A DNA stretch of 64,000 bases from Flavobacterium sp. (GCA_030151255.1 JASLED010000026.1:1-64000); one strand, 5' to 3'. Counted from the stretch's first letter, positions 54,400 through 63,190 are shown. The notes: generated by a model not told the origin, from the sequence alone. Made by a program: numbers and translations.

Positions 54400-54849
54400 A
54401 TGAATTACAAAATTAAACAAGTTAATCTTACTGATTTAGATGCAATTGCTGAATTATTCAATCTTTACCGCGTTTTTTATCGTCAGCCAGATGAATATCA
54501 AAAATGCAAGCAATTCATTAAAGAACGTTTGGATAACGATCAATCGTATATTTTTATGGTATATGTGGATGAAAAAGCTGTCGGATTTGTTCAATTGTAT
54601 AAACTTTATCATTATATAAAATTACAAAAACAATGGTTATTGAGTGATTTATTTGTTCATCCAGATTATAGAGGACAAGGATTATCAGTTGCATTAATTG
54701 ACTGTGCAAAACAGTGGTGCAATCAAACAAATGCTTGCGGTTTGATGCTTGAAACTGAACTAACAAATGACATTGGTAATAGTTTGTATCCGCGATGTGG
54801 ATTTGTGTTAGATCAAGGACACAATTATTATTACTGGTGGAAAGAGTAA
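54400..54849 (+). CDS. GNAT-family N-acetyltransferase
   Basis: A 149-residue acetyltransferase. The acetyl-CoA motif A is LSDLFVHPDYRGQGLSVAL near 85-103, with the RGQGL pyrophosphate loop, and motif B includes LYPRCGFVLDQGHNYYYW near the end. The substrate is unknown; amine or amino-acid acetylation is typical. It shares the motif-plus-promoter design of the cupin gene, which suggests common control by the MocR regulator. It ends with a terminator at 54855-54879. Confidence 0.88.
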   Translation: MNYKIKQVNLTDLDAIAELFNLYRVFYRQPDEYQKCKQFIKERLDNDQSYIFMVYVDEKAVGFVQLYKLYHYIKLQKQWLLSDLFVHPDYRGQGLSVALIDCAKQWCNQTNACGLMLETELTNDIGNSLYPRCGFVLDQGHNYYYWWKE

Positions 54850-54854
54850 TAGAC

Positions 54855-54879
54855 AAAGCGGACTGTAATGGTCCGCTTT
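54855..54879 (+). terminator. Terminator of GNAT gene
   Basis: AAAGCGGAC and GTCCGCTTT form a 9-bp stem with a 7-base loop and a T4 end. Confidence 0.7.
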
Positions 54880-54926
54880 TCTTGGCTATAATTAGCTTAA
54901 ATAATAAACAAAAAATCCTTTTATCT

Positions 54927-55649
54927 ATGAATAAAGATATTATCAATCATCTTGAATTACTTAAAAACAGAATTGACAACGCTTGTAAAGCATGTAATAG
55001 AGATCCTAAAGAAGTAAAAGTATTATTGGCAACAAAAACTGTAACAGCACAAAAGATAAAAATTGCACTTCAAGCAGGATTTACTCTAATAGCAGAAAAT
55101 AAAGTACAAGAGCTTAAAAGTAAACATGCTGATTTAAACGATATTGTACACACTAATCATTTCATTGGTTATTTACAGACCAATAAAATTAAAGATATTT
55201 TAAAATATAACGTTTCGTGCATTCATTCGTTAGATCGTTTTGAGTTAGCTGAAAAATTACATAAGCGATTACTTTTTGAAAACAAAACAATGGATGTTTT
55301 AATACAAGTAAATACTTCAGCCGAGCCAAGTAAGTATGGCATACATCCTGAATCTGTTATTGAATTTGTACAACAAGTTGCAGAATTTGATACCTTGAAA
55401 ATAAAAGGATTAATGACTATTGGATTATTTAGCACAGAAACCCATTTAGTACAAAAATGTTTTCAATTACTTCAACAGCTTCAAAAAGATATACAATCTT
55501 TAAATATTCCAAATGTTGAAATGAAGGAACTCTCAATGGGAATGAGTAATGATTTAGAAATTGCAATTGCACACGGAGCTACTATTATAAGAGTTGGAAC
55601 AGCTATTTTTGGACCAAGAGCTTATCCAGATAGTTATTATTGGGGATAG
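54927..55649 (+). CDS. YggS-family PLP-binding protein
   Basis: The ATG at 54927 gives 240 residues of the YggS/PROSC family, an alanine-racemase-type barrel that holds PLP but has no clear enzymatic activity and buffers PLP levels. PLP Lys37 lies in LLATKTVT, IAENKVQEL near 54-62 is the family motif, and LSMGMSNDLEIAIAHGAT near 209-226 forms the phosphate site. A PLP carrier beside a PLP-sensing MocR regulator is suggestive. It is 77 bases after the GNAT gene, behind that gene's terminator. Confidence 0.9.
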   Translation: MNKDIINHLELLKNRIDNACKACNRDPKEVKVLLATKTVTAQKIKIALQAGFTLIAENKVQELKSKHADLNDIVHTNHFIGYLQTNKIKDILKYNVSCIHSLDRFELAEKLHKRLLFENKTMDVLIQVNTSAEPSKYGIHPESVIEFVQQVAEFDTLKIKGLMTIGLFSTETHLVQKCFQLLQQLQKDIQSLNIPNVEMKELSMGMSNDLEIAIAHGATIIRVGTAIFGPRAYPDSYYWG

Positions 55650-55706
55650 TTTTTAATTTGTCACTGAACCAAAAACTGTGTAAGTATAAAATTCTACTTG
55701 GGTTAA

Positions 55707-55897
55707 AACAATTATATTAGTGAAAATAATAATACAAAATCATTAAGTAGAGTTCTACAAAAAGGTGGTGATACTGTTGCAGCTTTAGGATTAACTTTTA
55801 CAATTACAGGGGTGGTGCTGAAACAGTTATTCAAGGAATAAATATGACAATTGAGAAAACAATAAGAGTTGACACAGAAAGAATTTTAAATAAATAA
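55707..55897 (+). pseudogene. Remnant resembling a polymorphic-toxin C-terminal region
   Basis: An open frame without a start codon begins after a stop (NNYISENN, then VLQKGGDTVAALGLTFTITG) and runs off in frame at 55810. One extra G in the G4 run restores GGAETVIQGINMTIEKTIR to a stop at 55897. The style recalls the C-terminal part of Rhs-like toxins, but this is a judgement from composition. A 61-residue membrane protein starts 4 bases after its stop. Confidence 0.45.
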
Positions 55898-55901
55898 CAA
55901 A

Positions 55902-56087
55902 ATGATGTATATAATTATTAGTTTGGTAATGATAGTTATTGGTCTTTTTGGCGTGATAAAGTCAAAGTTTCCAAAATATGAAGTTAGTGCAAAATATATA
56001 GCAATTTTTAAATTATATTTAGTCTATATACTTTTTTTAATCTTAGGTGTGGTCTTTTTTATTATAAACATTAGTCAACTATTTTGA
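55902..56087 (+). CDS. Small two-helix membrane protein
   Basis: A 61-residue protein made of two hydrophobic helices (MMYIIISLVMIVIGLFGVI and LYLVYILFLILGVVFFII) joined by a basic loop (KSKFPKYEVSAKY). The tight spacing after the toxin-like remnant is typical of an immunity gene, but no family is recognised. It could also be a free-standing small membrane protein. Confidence 0.5.
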   Translation: MMYIIISLVMIVIGLFGVIKSKFPKYEVSAKYIAIFKLYLVYILFLILGVVFFIINISQLF

Positions 56088-56540
56088 GTAATAAATAGTT
56101 TAGATTTGTAATCCGAGTGCTAAAACCAAAACTCCTTTACTGTAAACTATAGGTTTTTTCTTATGTTTAAAAGTTGGTTGAAATATCAGGGTAAATTATA
56201 GCAAAAGAATACGGTGCGGAAATCGCTCTGTATTTGAGAATATTGTATTAGGATATGGATTGATAAATAAAAATAATTTGAAATTTAACTATTTTTTTAA
56301 GGAGGGAATATCCTAATTAATTACCATATATTCAATTGTTTATAATCCAACCATCCAAAACGGATCATTGTAATTTATTGAAGCAATAACAACCACCCTA
56401 CTGTTACACTAAATAGTTTCGACATTAAAAAGGACGTAGGGTGATTGAGTTAAAACCACAGTAAACTACATCAAAGTAATTGAAGTAGACAACGCATCTA
56501 CATAACAAAAAGCAGAATTAATAAATATATTTAATTATGT
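56088..56540. other. Degraded region between small genes
   Basis: 453 bases with scattered coding-like fragments: IIAKEYGAEIALYLRI to a stop near 56256, and VKTTVNYIKVIEVDNAST to a stop at about 56505. None is a whole gene. They look like decayed 3' ends. Confidence 0.35.
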
Positions 56541-57062
56541 ATGAAATATAATTTTTTATTGAGTCTAACAGCTTTATTTTTAATAGGATGTAAAGAATTA
56601 AGTACTAATTCAAATATAGAAAACCACATTAAAAATGAAATAATTGATACTTTAAATATTGTTCAACAAATAGAAAAGTATAAAGCAACGATAGAAGTTT
56701 CAAAAATGCAATTGAAAAATAGTCAACGTGATATATATGAATCTACCGAAGGTGGCCTTATAAAAACGTATTATAAAGGATCAGATACACTAAAAAAAGA
56801 AATCGTTTATTATGGAGAAATAGGCAATAAAATAATTGATATTTATCAAAAAAATGGAAAATCTATTGTAATAAAAGATAAAGATATAGTTTACAAAGAA
56901 CCAATAGGTATAAACAGCAATGCTGAAATTATAGATAGTATAATCAATATTTTTTATTTAGATAATAAACAAAAATTGATCTTTTGGCTTCAAAACGGAA
57001 AAAAAGTTCCAATATCTGAATACAAAAAGAAAGAAGAAGAAATAATTTCTAATTATAATTAA
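56541..57062 (+). CDS. Lipoprotein of unknown function
   Basis: A 173-residue protein with a lipoprotein signal peptide (MKYNFLLSLTALFLIGCKE, lipidated Cys17). The mature part is charged and Ile/Lys-rich with no recognised domain (KTYYKGSDTLKKEIVYYG near 73-90). It would be anchored to a periplasmic or outer-membrane face. Size, codon content and setting are those of accessory immunity-like lipoproteins. It reads well throughout, so it is probably functional. Confidence 0.6.
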   Translation: MKYNFLLSLTALFLIGCKELSTNSNIENHIKNEIIDTLNIVQQIEKYKATIEVSKMQLKNSQRDIYESTEGGLIKTYYKGSDTLKKEIVYYGEIGNKIIDIYQKNGKSIVIKDKDIVYKEPIGINSNAEIIDSIINIFYLDNKQKLIFWLQNGKKVPISEYKKKEEEIISNYN

Positions 57063-57160
57063 AAACAGTAAATGCTGTAAAATCCAGAAACATCAATCAT
57101 CTAATCCTTTAAAAGGCACTATAAACGGTTTCAAATTAATAGCATAAAGAATAAAAACAT

Positions 57161-57221
57161 CCGTTGCCTGAGCGCTCAAAGGCAATGGATCTCTCCATTG
57201 CCTTCGGTTACTAAGACGCTC
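57161..57221. repeat. Compact alternative-hairpin element
   Basis: A 61-base GC-richer block. An 11-bp hairpin (AAGGCAATGGA-TCTC-TCCATTGCCTT) sits inside a GAGCG...CGCTC outer stem, and an upstream TTGCCT can pair with the same AAGGCAA, so two mutually exclusive folds are possible. It lies between convergent genes and may act as a terminator or be a dispersed REP-like repeat. Confidence 0.55.
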
Positions 57222-57245
57222 CAAATAAAAGTCTAAATTTTAAAA

Positions 57246-57899
57246 TTACTTTTTCTTAAAGCTAATAATATACTTCGCGCCAGCACCAAAACCCAGTGAT
57301 TGAGTTCTAAAACTACCGCCATTTTTATTTATTTTAGAAATTCCAGCATCTCCATTAAAATTTATAAAAGCAACAAATCGCTCAGCAAAAACCTTTTCAA
57401 AACCCAAACCAAAAATAAAAGTAGCTTCATTATTTTTAATTACAAGCGGCTCTCTCAACTTCGGAAAAGCCGAAAGCTCATCAGCATTTCCTCTATAATA
57501 ATCAGTATTGTCCAATATATTATAGCCAAAACCTAAATCTGCATACCACCTAAAGTTTTGCTCTAAATTACCAGCAATTCTATAACTCAAATTAAAACTC
57601 TCTGTGTTTATTTCATATTTATTTCCGGATATTTCTTCGCTAACCGAGCCTCTTTTTCCTTTATAGTAATCAAAGTTAATACCCGAAGACATCTCCTGAG
57701 TCGGATTCTTAAAATAATAAGTAACAGAAAAACCTACACTCGTTTTCCATAGCGCTTTTCCTATAACAGCTCGTCCGCGCGATACACGAGAGTCTACTAT
57801 ATTACTAGAATCAAACTTTAAAGAAGGACCAACTTCCAATTGTTGAGAAAAAGAACAAAAGCTACCCAATAAAAACAATACACTAAAAATTCTTTTCAT
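57246..57899 (-). CDS. Outer-membrane beta-barrel protein of unknown function
   Basis: A 217-residue exported protein: signal peptide MKRIFSVLFLLGSFCSFSQ, then alternating hydrophobic strands ending in a C-terminal Phe-type strand (LGFGAGAKYIISFKKK), typical of an 8-stranded barrel such as the OmpW or OprF-N type. The start ATG shares its first base with the stop of the upstream lipoprotein gene (TAATG at 57896-57900), so the two are translationally coupled and may form an envelope complex. Confidence 0.7.
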   Translation of the reverse strand: MKRIFSVLFLLGSFCSFSQQLEVGPSLKFDSSNIVDSRVSRGRAVIGKALWKTSVGFSVTYYFKNPTQEMSSGINFDYYKGKRGSVSEEISGNKYEINTESFNLSYRIAGNLEQNFRWYADLGFGYNILDNTDYYRGNADELSAFPKLREPLVIKNNEATFIFGLGFEKVFAERFVAFINFNGDAGISKINKNGGSFRTQSLGFGAGAKYIISFKKK

Positions 57900-58486
57900 T
57901 AATTTTCACTTATTGAATATAAAAATCCTGAATTATTTACAAGCTGATCAACAAGATTATCTATAGCAGGCGGGATAAATTTTTCAAATTTAGCTCCTTT
58001 AATATTTGCTTTTCCTGTCAAAATATCAGTCCAAATTACCTTTCCTTCTGTGTTAATTAACTGAAATTTAACTGTTATAAGAGGAATTACTCGCACGGTA
58101 GAAAAGCCAGAAATTACTTCATAATCCAATTTTATCAATTCCGACTTTAATATATAGTCCTTTGTAACACTATTTAACGTAATATTTTTCTGCTTAAAAC
58201 CATCTTTTACAGCCTCTGTCAATATATCAACAACAGGTTTTTCTGCTATATAACTACCAGACATGGTCTGATTATACATGTTTTTTTTGTAAAAAATAAT
58301 CTTGTTATTATTATAATTCCTTGCATCTTGCATAGGTTCAACATCAACAATTTTACTAGTAGATAACTTTTCTGCAATAAAAAAATTGGGCTGATAATTA
58401 ATCTGTTTCGTAGAGTGAGACAGGGCACAACTTGCTAAAGATATTGATGCAATACCCAAAACAAAAATTTTAACGGTTGATTTCAC
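57899..58486 (-). CDS. Lipoprotein of unknown function, paired with the barrel protein
   Basis: A 195-residue lipoprotein, lipidated Cys20 in ISLASCALSH. The mature part is a single alpha/beta domain (SKIVDVEPMQDARNYNNNKIIFYKK, GFKQKNITLNSVTKDYILK, ISGFSTVRVIPLITVKFQL) that resembles the LPS-transport or curli-assembly lipoprotein style but is not assigned. Overlap with the downstream barrel gene makes this a two-gene envelope unit. Confidence 0.65.
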   Translation of the reverse strand: MKSTVKIFVLGIASISLASCALSHSTKQINYQPNFFIAEKLSTSKIVDVEPMQDARNYNNNKIIFYKKNMYNQTMSGSYIAEKPVVDILTEAVKDGFKQKNITLNSVTKDYILKSELIKLDYEVISGFSTVRVIPLITVKFQLINTEGKVIWTDILTGKANIKGAKFEKFIPPAIDNLVDQLVNNSGFLYSISEN

Positions 58487-58879
58487 TTGATTGAAATAAT
58501 AATTTGTTTTACTAATTTTTGATAATCTATAGGTGTTATATAATATGCTAAATCGAAAATAATTTTATACATAATACAACATCATTACAAAAATTGACCA
58601 ATTGTTTCTATTTAAATAAATATAAAAAACAAATCAACCAATTTTTATAAGCTGCCAAAAGTAATCAGAATATTGCAAAAAAGCCATAGAAGCATATGCA
58701 CTTACCTTCTCAATAAACTTTTACACACAAAAGCGTTAATAGTTCTTTTATATCAAATGCAACCAAAAAAATATTTTAAAACCAAGCAGAAATAGTGTTA
58801 AATTTTATAATTAAAATAAAAAAATATACAGAAAATAGATATTTTGTACCTTTACTACAACAAAAAAACAAGTAGTCCA
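58487..58879. other. Divergent intergenic region
   Basis: 393 AT-rich bases between the lipoprotein gene (-) and the SMR gene (+). A TACCTTTA stretch near 58847 could be a -7 box for the SMR gene. No gene fragment was recognised. Confidence 0.4.
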
Positions 58880-59215
58880 ATGCTAAAAAGCTATTGCATA
58901 TTATTTATAGCTATTATTTTCGAAACAATAGCAACCTCTTTTTTAAAACAGAGCGAACAGTTTACAAAACTTTGGCCAACCGTATTTACCATTGTTGGTT
59001 ATTTAGGCGCATTTTATTGCCTAAGCCTTGTGCTAAAATCAATTCCAGTAGGTATAGCCTATGCAATATGGTCTGGCATTGGTATTGTACTTATTTCTAT
59101 TATTGGCAAAGTGGTATACAAGCAACATTTAGATTTGCCTGCAATTTTAGGACTCGGACTTATTGTTGCTGGTGTTATTGTAATCAACGTTTTCTCAAAA
59201 TCCGTTTCGCACTAA
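58880..59215 (+). CDS. SMR-family multidrug efflux protein (EmrE-like)
   Basis: The ATG at 58880 gives 111 residues with four helices. The essential Glu in helix 1 is Glu14 (IIFETIATSFLK), and WSGIGIVLISIIG near 64-76 is the helix-3 signature. These dimers exchange protons for cationic drugs or guanidinium. An ATG 36 bases earlier gives unlikely polar residues. It stands alone in the accessory region, likely gained by transfer but intact. Confidence 0.9.
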   Translation: MLKSYCILFIAIIFETIATSFLKQSEQFTKLWPTVFTIVGYLGAFYCLSLVLKSIPVGIAYAIWSGIGIVLISIIGKVVYKQHLDLPAILGLGLIVAGVIVINVFSKSVSH

Positions 59216-59329
59216 AAAATATCACTCAAAAGGAGCAGAGCACAACAAAGCGTTTAAAGAATATATTACTGATATAAGCATCAAAAAATAGATTAATAAT
59301 TAATATCTTTTACCTACAATAAAATCGTT

Positions 59330-59887
59330 ATGAAAAAAAAGATGTACGTATTGGTGTTATTAGGTTTTGTATTATTTTTTTTAGGATGTAGTTCATTTAA
59401 ACAAATTCATAATAAAGATAAACTAATATATTTCAACGAATTTCTAGTTGTTGTAAATGTGTTTTCAAAAAGTGGAGAACAAATGATTATGATGAATGGA
59501 GTTGGAAAAAACAATGATTTATCTAAATTGAGTAAAGTAAATAGAGATGAATTTTTTATAAGTTTTTATAATAATTACGCATACTCTCCTTTAATTCTAA
59601 ACTTAGAAAGCAATTATAAAGATTTTGTTAATTGTTTCGGGTATGATATTAGTTGGTATAATAAATATTTACTTAATGATATAACGGATAAGCCTGAATC
59701 AATTGATGAGATTGAATTAGAAGATGGTTTCTATGTCAAATTAGAATACTATAAGTTGTTGAACGACATCAAGGTTGAATATGTAAATTATAATATAGAA
59801 AACTGCTTATATGATGTATCTATAGAAATTTCATATAAGCAGAAAAAGGTTATTGTTAATCGAATAGCATTATTTTTAGATAAATGA
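59330..59887 (+). CDS. Lipoprotein of unknown function
   Basis: A 185-residue lipoprotein (MKKKMYVLVLLGFVLFFLGC, Cys20). The mature domain is acidic, with many Tyr/Asn residues (DISWYNKYLLNDITDKPESI) and no recognised family. Size and setting are those of immunity proteins next to toxin fragments. It has no operon partner. Confidence that it is a real gene is good; the function is unknown. Confidence 0.6.
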   Translation: MKKKMYVLVLLGFVLFFLGCSSFKQIHNKDKLIYFNEFLVVVNVFSKSGEQMIMMNGVGKNNDLSKLSKVNRDEFFISFYNNYAYSPLILNLESNYKDFVNCFGYDISWYNKYLLNDITDKPESIDEIELEDGFYVKLEYYKLLNDIKVEYVNYNIENCLYDVSIEISYKQKKVIVNRIALFLDK

Positions 59888-60028
59888 TTAATATTATTTT
59901 ATAGCTTAATTACTAATAGATAAAGTTTCTGATGATAGTTTGCTTAATAAATTTCTTAAAATTGATAGAAAGTTATTTATTTTTATCATTATCGAAGTAA
60001 ATAACTATTTTTAAATTAAAAACAAACA

Positions 60029-60211
60029 ATGAAATTAATTTATTCTATTCTATGTATTTTAGGAAGTAGCATATACTTAAGTTATTTATTTACAAGAAAA
60101 GAAGAAAATTTAAATTTTTGGGATAAATCAATGAAAATAAGAGGAGTTTTAGGTGGAATAGTTCTTTTTTGGGTAGGAATAATAATGTTATACAAATACT
60201 TTCATAGTTAA
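60029..60211 (+). CDS. Small membrane protein
   Basis: A 60-residue protein with two hydrophobic helices (IYSILCILGSSIYLSYLF and VLGGIVLFWVGIIMLYKYF) and a basic, acidic linker between (RKEENLNFWDKSMKIR). No family is recognised. It resembles in form, not sequence, the small protein at 55902-56087. Confidence 0.45.
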   Translation: MKLIYSILCILGSSIYLSYLFTRKEENLNFWDKSMKIRGVLGGIVLFWVGIIMLYKYFHS

Positions 60212-60571
60212 ACTGCCATGCGTAGTTGATAAAAAATCAAAAAACAGATACAAAGTAATTATAAAGTATATGAATTATAAATTTTTAGCATATAGTTTCC
60301 ATAAGTGCATCTAAAACCAAAAACTCAAACTTTAGGCGTCCTAAATAAAAAACACTCATTTATACAAATTAATTTTATTCATCAATGTAGAATATAAATG
60401 TATGTCTATATAAATTATTAAATTTTATATCTTGTTATTGCACTAAATCGAAAAACCAAAGTAGTTGATTCTTTCATTTAGTAGATTCAAAAATAAAGTG
60501 TTACAAATTCTAAATTAGATTTTCTAAATTTATTGTTTGTGTAAAAAACGTAATGTTATAAGTTTTTAATT
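60212..60571. other. AT-rich spacer
   Basis: 360 bases without a recognisable gene or RNA. The stretch near 60310-60350 (CTAAAACCAAAAACTC) resembles one near 56121 (CTAAAACCAAAACTCC), perhaps shared debris of a duplicated gene end. Confidence 0.35.
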
Positions 60572-60901
60572 ATGAAATTATTTTTTGCAACTTTTGTATT
60601 CTATTTGTTATTAGGTTGTAAATCAGCTAAATGTTTAGATCCAGTAGCATGTGCTTATTTTGAAAAGACTTATAAGCGAATTGAAAAAAATTATGATAAA
60701 AGATATAGCAAGACTATTATCTACTCCGAAGATTATGATTTTATTTATGCAATAACAGGAATTCAAAGTGAATATGAAGAAGGTGTAGATTTATTGTATA
60801 CTCCATCAAAAGAAAATTTAAAGGATTGGAGCAAATGGTTTAAATACAATAAGGATAAGTTATATTGGGATGAAACTGAAAAAAAAGTAAAAATATATTG
60901 A
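60572..60901 (+). CDS. Small lipoprotein of unknown function
   Basis: A 109-residue lipoprotein (MKLFFATFVFYLLLGCKS, Cys16). The mature part is Tyr/Lys/Asp-rich (CLDPVACAYFEKTYKRIEKN) with two further cysteines near 21 and 27. No family is recognised. Immediately after its stop begins a frame that looks like the C-terminus of a larger protein. Confidence 0.55.
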   Translation: MKLFFATFVFYLLLGCKSAKCLDPVACAYFEKTYKRIEKNYDKRYSKTIIYSEDYDFIYAITGIQSEYEEGVDLLYTPSKENLKDWSKWFKYNKDKLYWDETEKKVKIY

Positions 60902-60905
60902 ATAA

Positions 60906-61046
60906 CGCTCTGCAAAATTAGCCATTGAATATTTACTCAGAGCTTACGAAAAAGAGCATCATCAGGCAATTGATATCGTTAAGGAATTTTCTGTTACAAA
61001 TAATAAAAACAGCAAACAACAAGTTGAACGTATATTCAAAGAATAA
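60906..61046 (+). pseudogene. Orphan C-terminal fragment
   Basis: 46 codons without a start read RSAKLAIEYLLRAYEKEHHQ, continue through AIDIVKEFSVTNNKNSKQQV, and end VERIFKE plus TAA. Composition and helix-forming pattern are those of a protein C-terminus, possibly a toxin tail, cut off from its body. The overlapping frame that begins at 60925 reads a different, unlikely peptide over the same bases. Confidence 0.45.
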
Positions 61047-61090
61047 AACAAAAAAAACTTTAAATAAAGAAGTCTTTGTAATAGAAGAAA

Positions 61091-61599
61091 ATGATGAAAA
61101 AATAAGTTTAATAATTTTAGGAGTTACCTTACTTTATAGTTGTAATGGCAGAATTAAAAGTAATGATTTAAATCAGGATCAGATTTATTATGACGAAAAG
61201 AGAATTACTTATGATATAGATTTCCCTGATACAGTATATATTAATGAAGAAAATTATGGTTTAGTTAATTATAAAAGCCATTATGATTCTATCATAACTA
61301 AATTTGGTGACAAGGACACTAATAGATTTGCACGTTTAATAGTTACTACAACAAATAATATAGATTACAATTATGAATATTTGAAAAGTATAGTTGCAGA
61401 TACATTTGGCGCCTATGATAATAGATCAATTTATTTCATGCTTAAATTTACAAAAACTGGGATATTTTATATGGATGGTTTTATTAATGATTTAGTGCTA
61501 ATAAATTTACACACAAAGGATAAAGAAGGTTTTGAATTAACCAGATGGCTGGAAGACGAAGTTAGAATTACAAAAAAAGTAATTGTAATTGAAAAATAA
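61091..61599 (+). pseudogene. Lipoprotein gene with a one-base N-terminal frameshift
   Basis: ATG 61091 (or 61094) followed by A6 (61097-61102) gives MMKK then a stop. One extra A would give MMKKISLIILGVTLLYSCN, a normal lipoprotein signal, in frame with about 160 residues of open sequence to 61599 (DIDFPDTVYINEENYG near the start, FARLIVTTTN later). Without the extra base the frame is read only from 60925 through unlikely upstream sequence. No family is recognised. It could be a sequencing error or a true frameshift. Confidence 0.6.
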
Positions 61600-61666
61600 T
61601 ATTTCCCTCAAATCATTTAAACAAGCTATTTAATTATTTAAGAAAATCTATAATAACGGTTAAATT

Positions 61667-61905
61667 ATGAGGTATATTATTTTATTTTTGGCAATTATAT
61701 TGTCCATAAAAACATTTGGACAAAGCGACTGTTATAAAATAACTGGATTAAAAGATCCAGCAAATATTGTTTTTAATAAAGAAAAGATAATCATGTTCCA
61801 GGATAAATATTCAAATGATCGTGGAAAAGTATTAGTAAAAGTTTATTTTATAGGAGAGCCTTTGATTAAAATACAAAGAATAAAATCTCAGATACGAAAT
61901 GAGCT
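61667..61905 (+). pseudogene. Exported protein cut off by a rearrangement
   Basis: ATG 61667 gives a signal peptide (MRYIILFLAIILSIKTFGQ) and about 60 mature residues (CYKITGLKDPANIVFNKEKI). At about 61905 the reading passes into the antisense of a LOG-family fragment and stops at 61967. The C-terminus is therefore lost or foreign. No family is recognised. Confidence 0.6.
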
Positions 61906-61907
61906 TA

Positions 61908-62213
61908 TTACCCATCTGATAACTCATTCATTTTTGCTTTCCTCTCATGCATTATTTCTACAAAAATGAGTTCTGTTAGACCTGTATGAGTCAATTCTCT
62001 ATCAATAAAGAAATTAGGAATTACACCTATTGGCATACCATCATTACTCAAAATACTATTTGCAATTTCCCCCATTAACCCTGTTTTGGATCCTCCATAA
62101 ACTAAAGTAATATTTTCGATAGCCAGCTCTTTCCCCAATTGGTATGCTTGTTCTTTATAAACATTACTTACTGCTGTATTTGCACAACAAAAGCTGGGTA
62201 TCCCAGTTCTCAA
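61908..62213 (-). pseudogene. LOG-family (TIGR00730) fragment
   Basis: About 95 codons match the N-terminal half of the LOG family of nucleoside-monophosphate phosphoribohydrolases: YKEQAYQLGKELA, TLVYGGSKTGLMGEIANSIL near the phosphate-binding strand, and MHERKAKMNELSDG at the end. The catalytic PGGxGTxxE that should come next is missing, and the first residues (MRTGIPSFC) are not homologous. Both ends are truncated, so the enzyme is dead. Confidence 0.8.
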
Positions 62214-62330
62214 ATTAATTATAGTTCAGAAGTCAAAAAGAAAATTATGCATAGTAAATCCAATAGTATTATACCAGAAATAAACCTTTTTAATAATATT
62301 GAATTGTTCTGAAAATTTTGTATAAGGCTA

Positions 62331-63190
62331 TTATAGAACTTTCTTCAAAATGTCAAATGCTTGTTGCATCTCTTGTTCGTTTAAAGAAGCGAACCCCAAT
62401 CGTAAGCCATTAGGATTGAACATTTCATTTTCATAAAATGTTCCATCACCTATGATAAGCCCTTGCTTTTCAGCAGATTGCGATAAGTCCTTAAGATTGA
62501 TACCTTTGTCAAAAACTGACCATACTGCAAGACCTCCTTCAGGAACATCAAACTCAATAATATTATTGAATTCAGAACGCATTATTTGACAGAATATATC
62601 TCTTCTATTTTTATAAATTTTTAATGACTTACGAAAATGCCTTTCCAAATCTCCATTTTCAATTAAAGAAGCAAAGGCTTCTTCCAGCAGGGAATCACCT
62701 TGTTTATCAATAATCTGGCGCAATGCTGATGCTCCTTCTACAAATTTAGATGGTCCAATAAGAAATCCTATTCTCAAAGCTGGAGCAAACGTTTTGGTTA
62801 TTGAGCCGATATAAATGACATTATGATTATGGTAAATACTGGCCAAAGGAATATAAGGTTTGTTATTGTAATGGAAATCGTAATCATAATCGTCCTCTAT
62901 TATTGCAAATCTGTGTTTTTTTGCGAGATTTAAGAGCTTAAGCCGTCTTTCCATATTCATGGTGACAGTGGTAGGGAAATGATGATGAGGAATAATATAC
63001 ACCGCTTTAATTACTTTCATTTCAAGAATTTCTTCCAGATAATCTATATCCATTCCAAACTCATCAATGGGAATTCGTATAAGCTGTGCTCCTAAATGCT
63101 TAAATGTATAGTCTGCCGGACCGTAGTTTGAGGAACCAACAGCAATACAATCTGAAGCGCTTAGAAGTAGTTGAGAGGCAAGGTTATTGG
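62331..63190 (-). pseudogene. MocR/PdxR-type regulator fragment, N-terminus missing
   Basis: About 285 codons of the aminotransferase-like half: IPHHHFPTTVTMNMERRLKLL, IIEDDYDYDFHY, the PLP Lys in GSITKTFAPALRIGF, and a good C-terminus (GLRLGFASLNEQEM). The GntR helix-turn-helix and the first part of the aminotransferase domain are gone. The frame beyond about 63190 is antisense to the toxin-like fragment. It is a paralog of the complete gene at 51382-52806, not a copy. Confidence 0.8.

Noticed and set aside
54554..54946. 130-codon - strand frame over the GNAT gene
   Set aside because: Antisense to a gene with a complete acetyl-CoA motif.
58894..59277. Second + strand frame over the SMR gene
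   Set aside because: Out-of-frame shadow of a conserved four-helix transporter.
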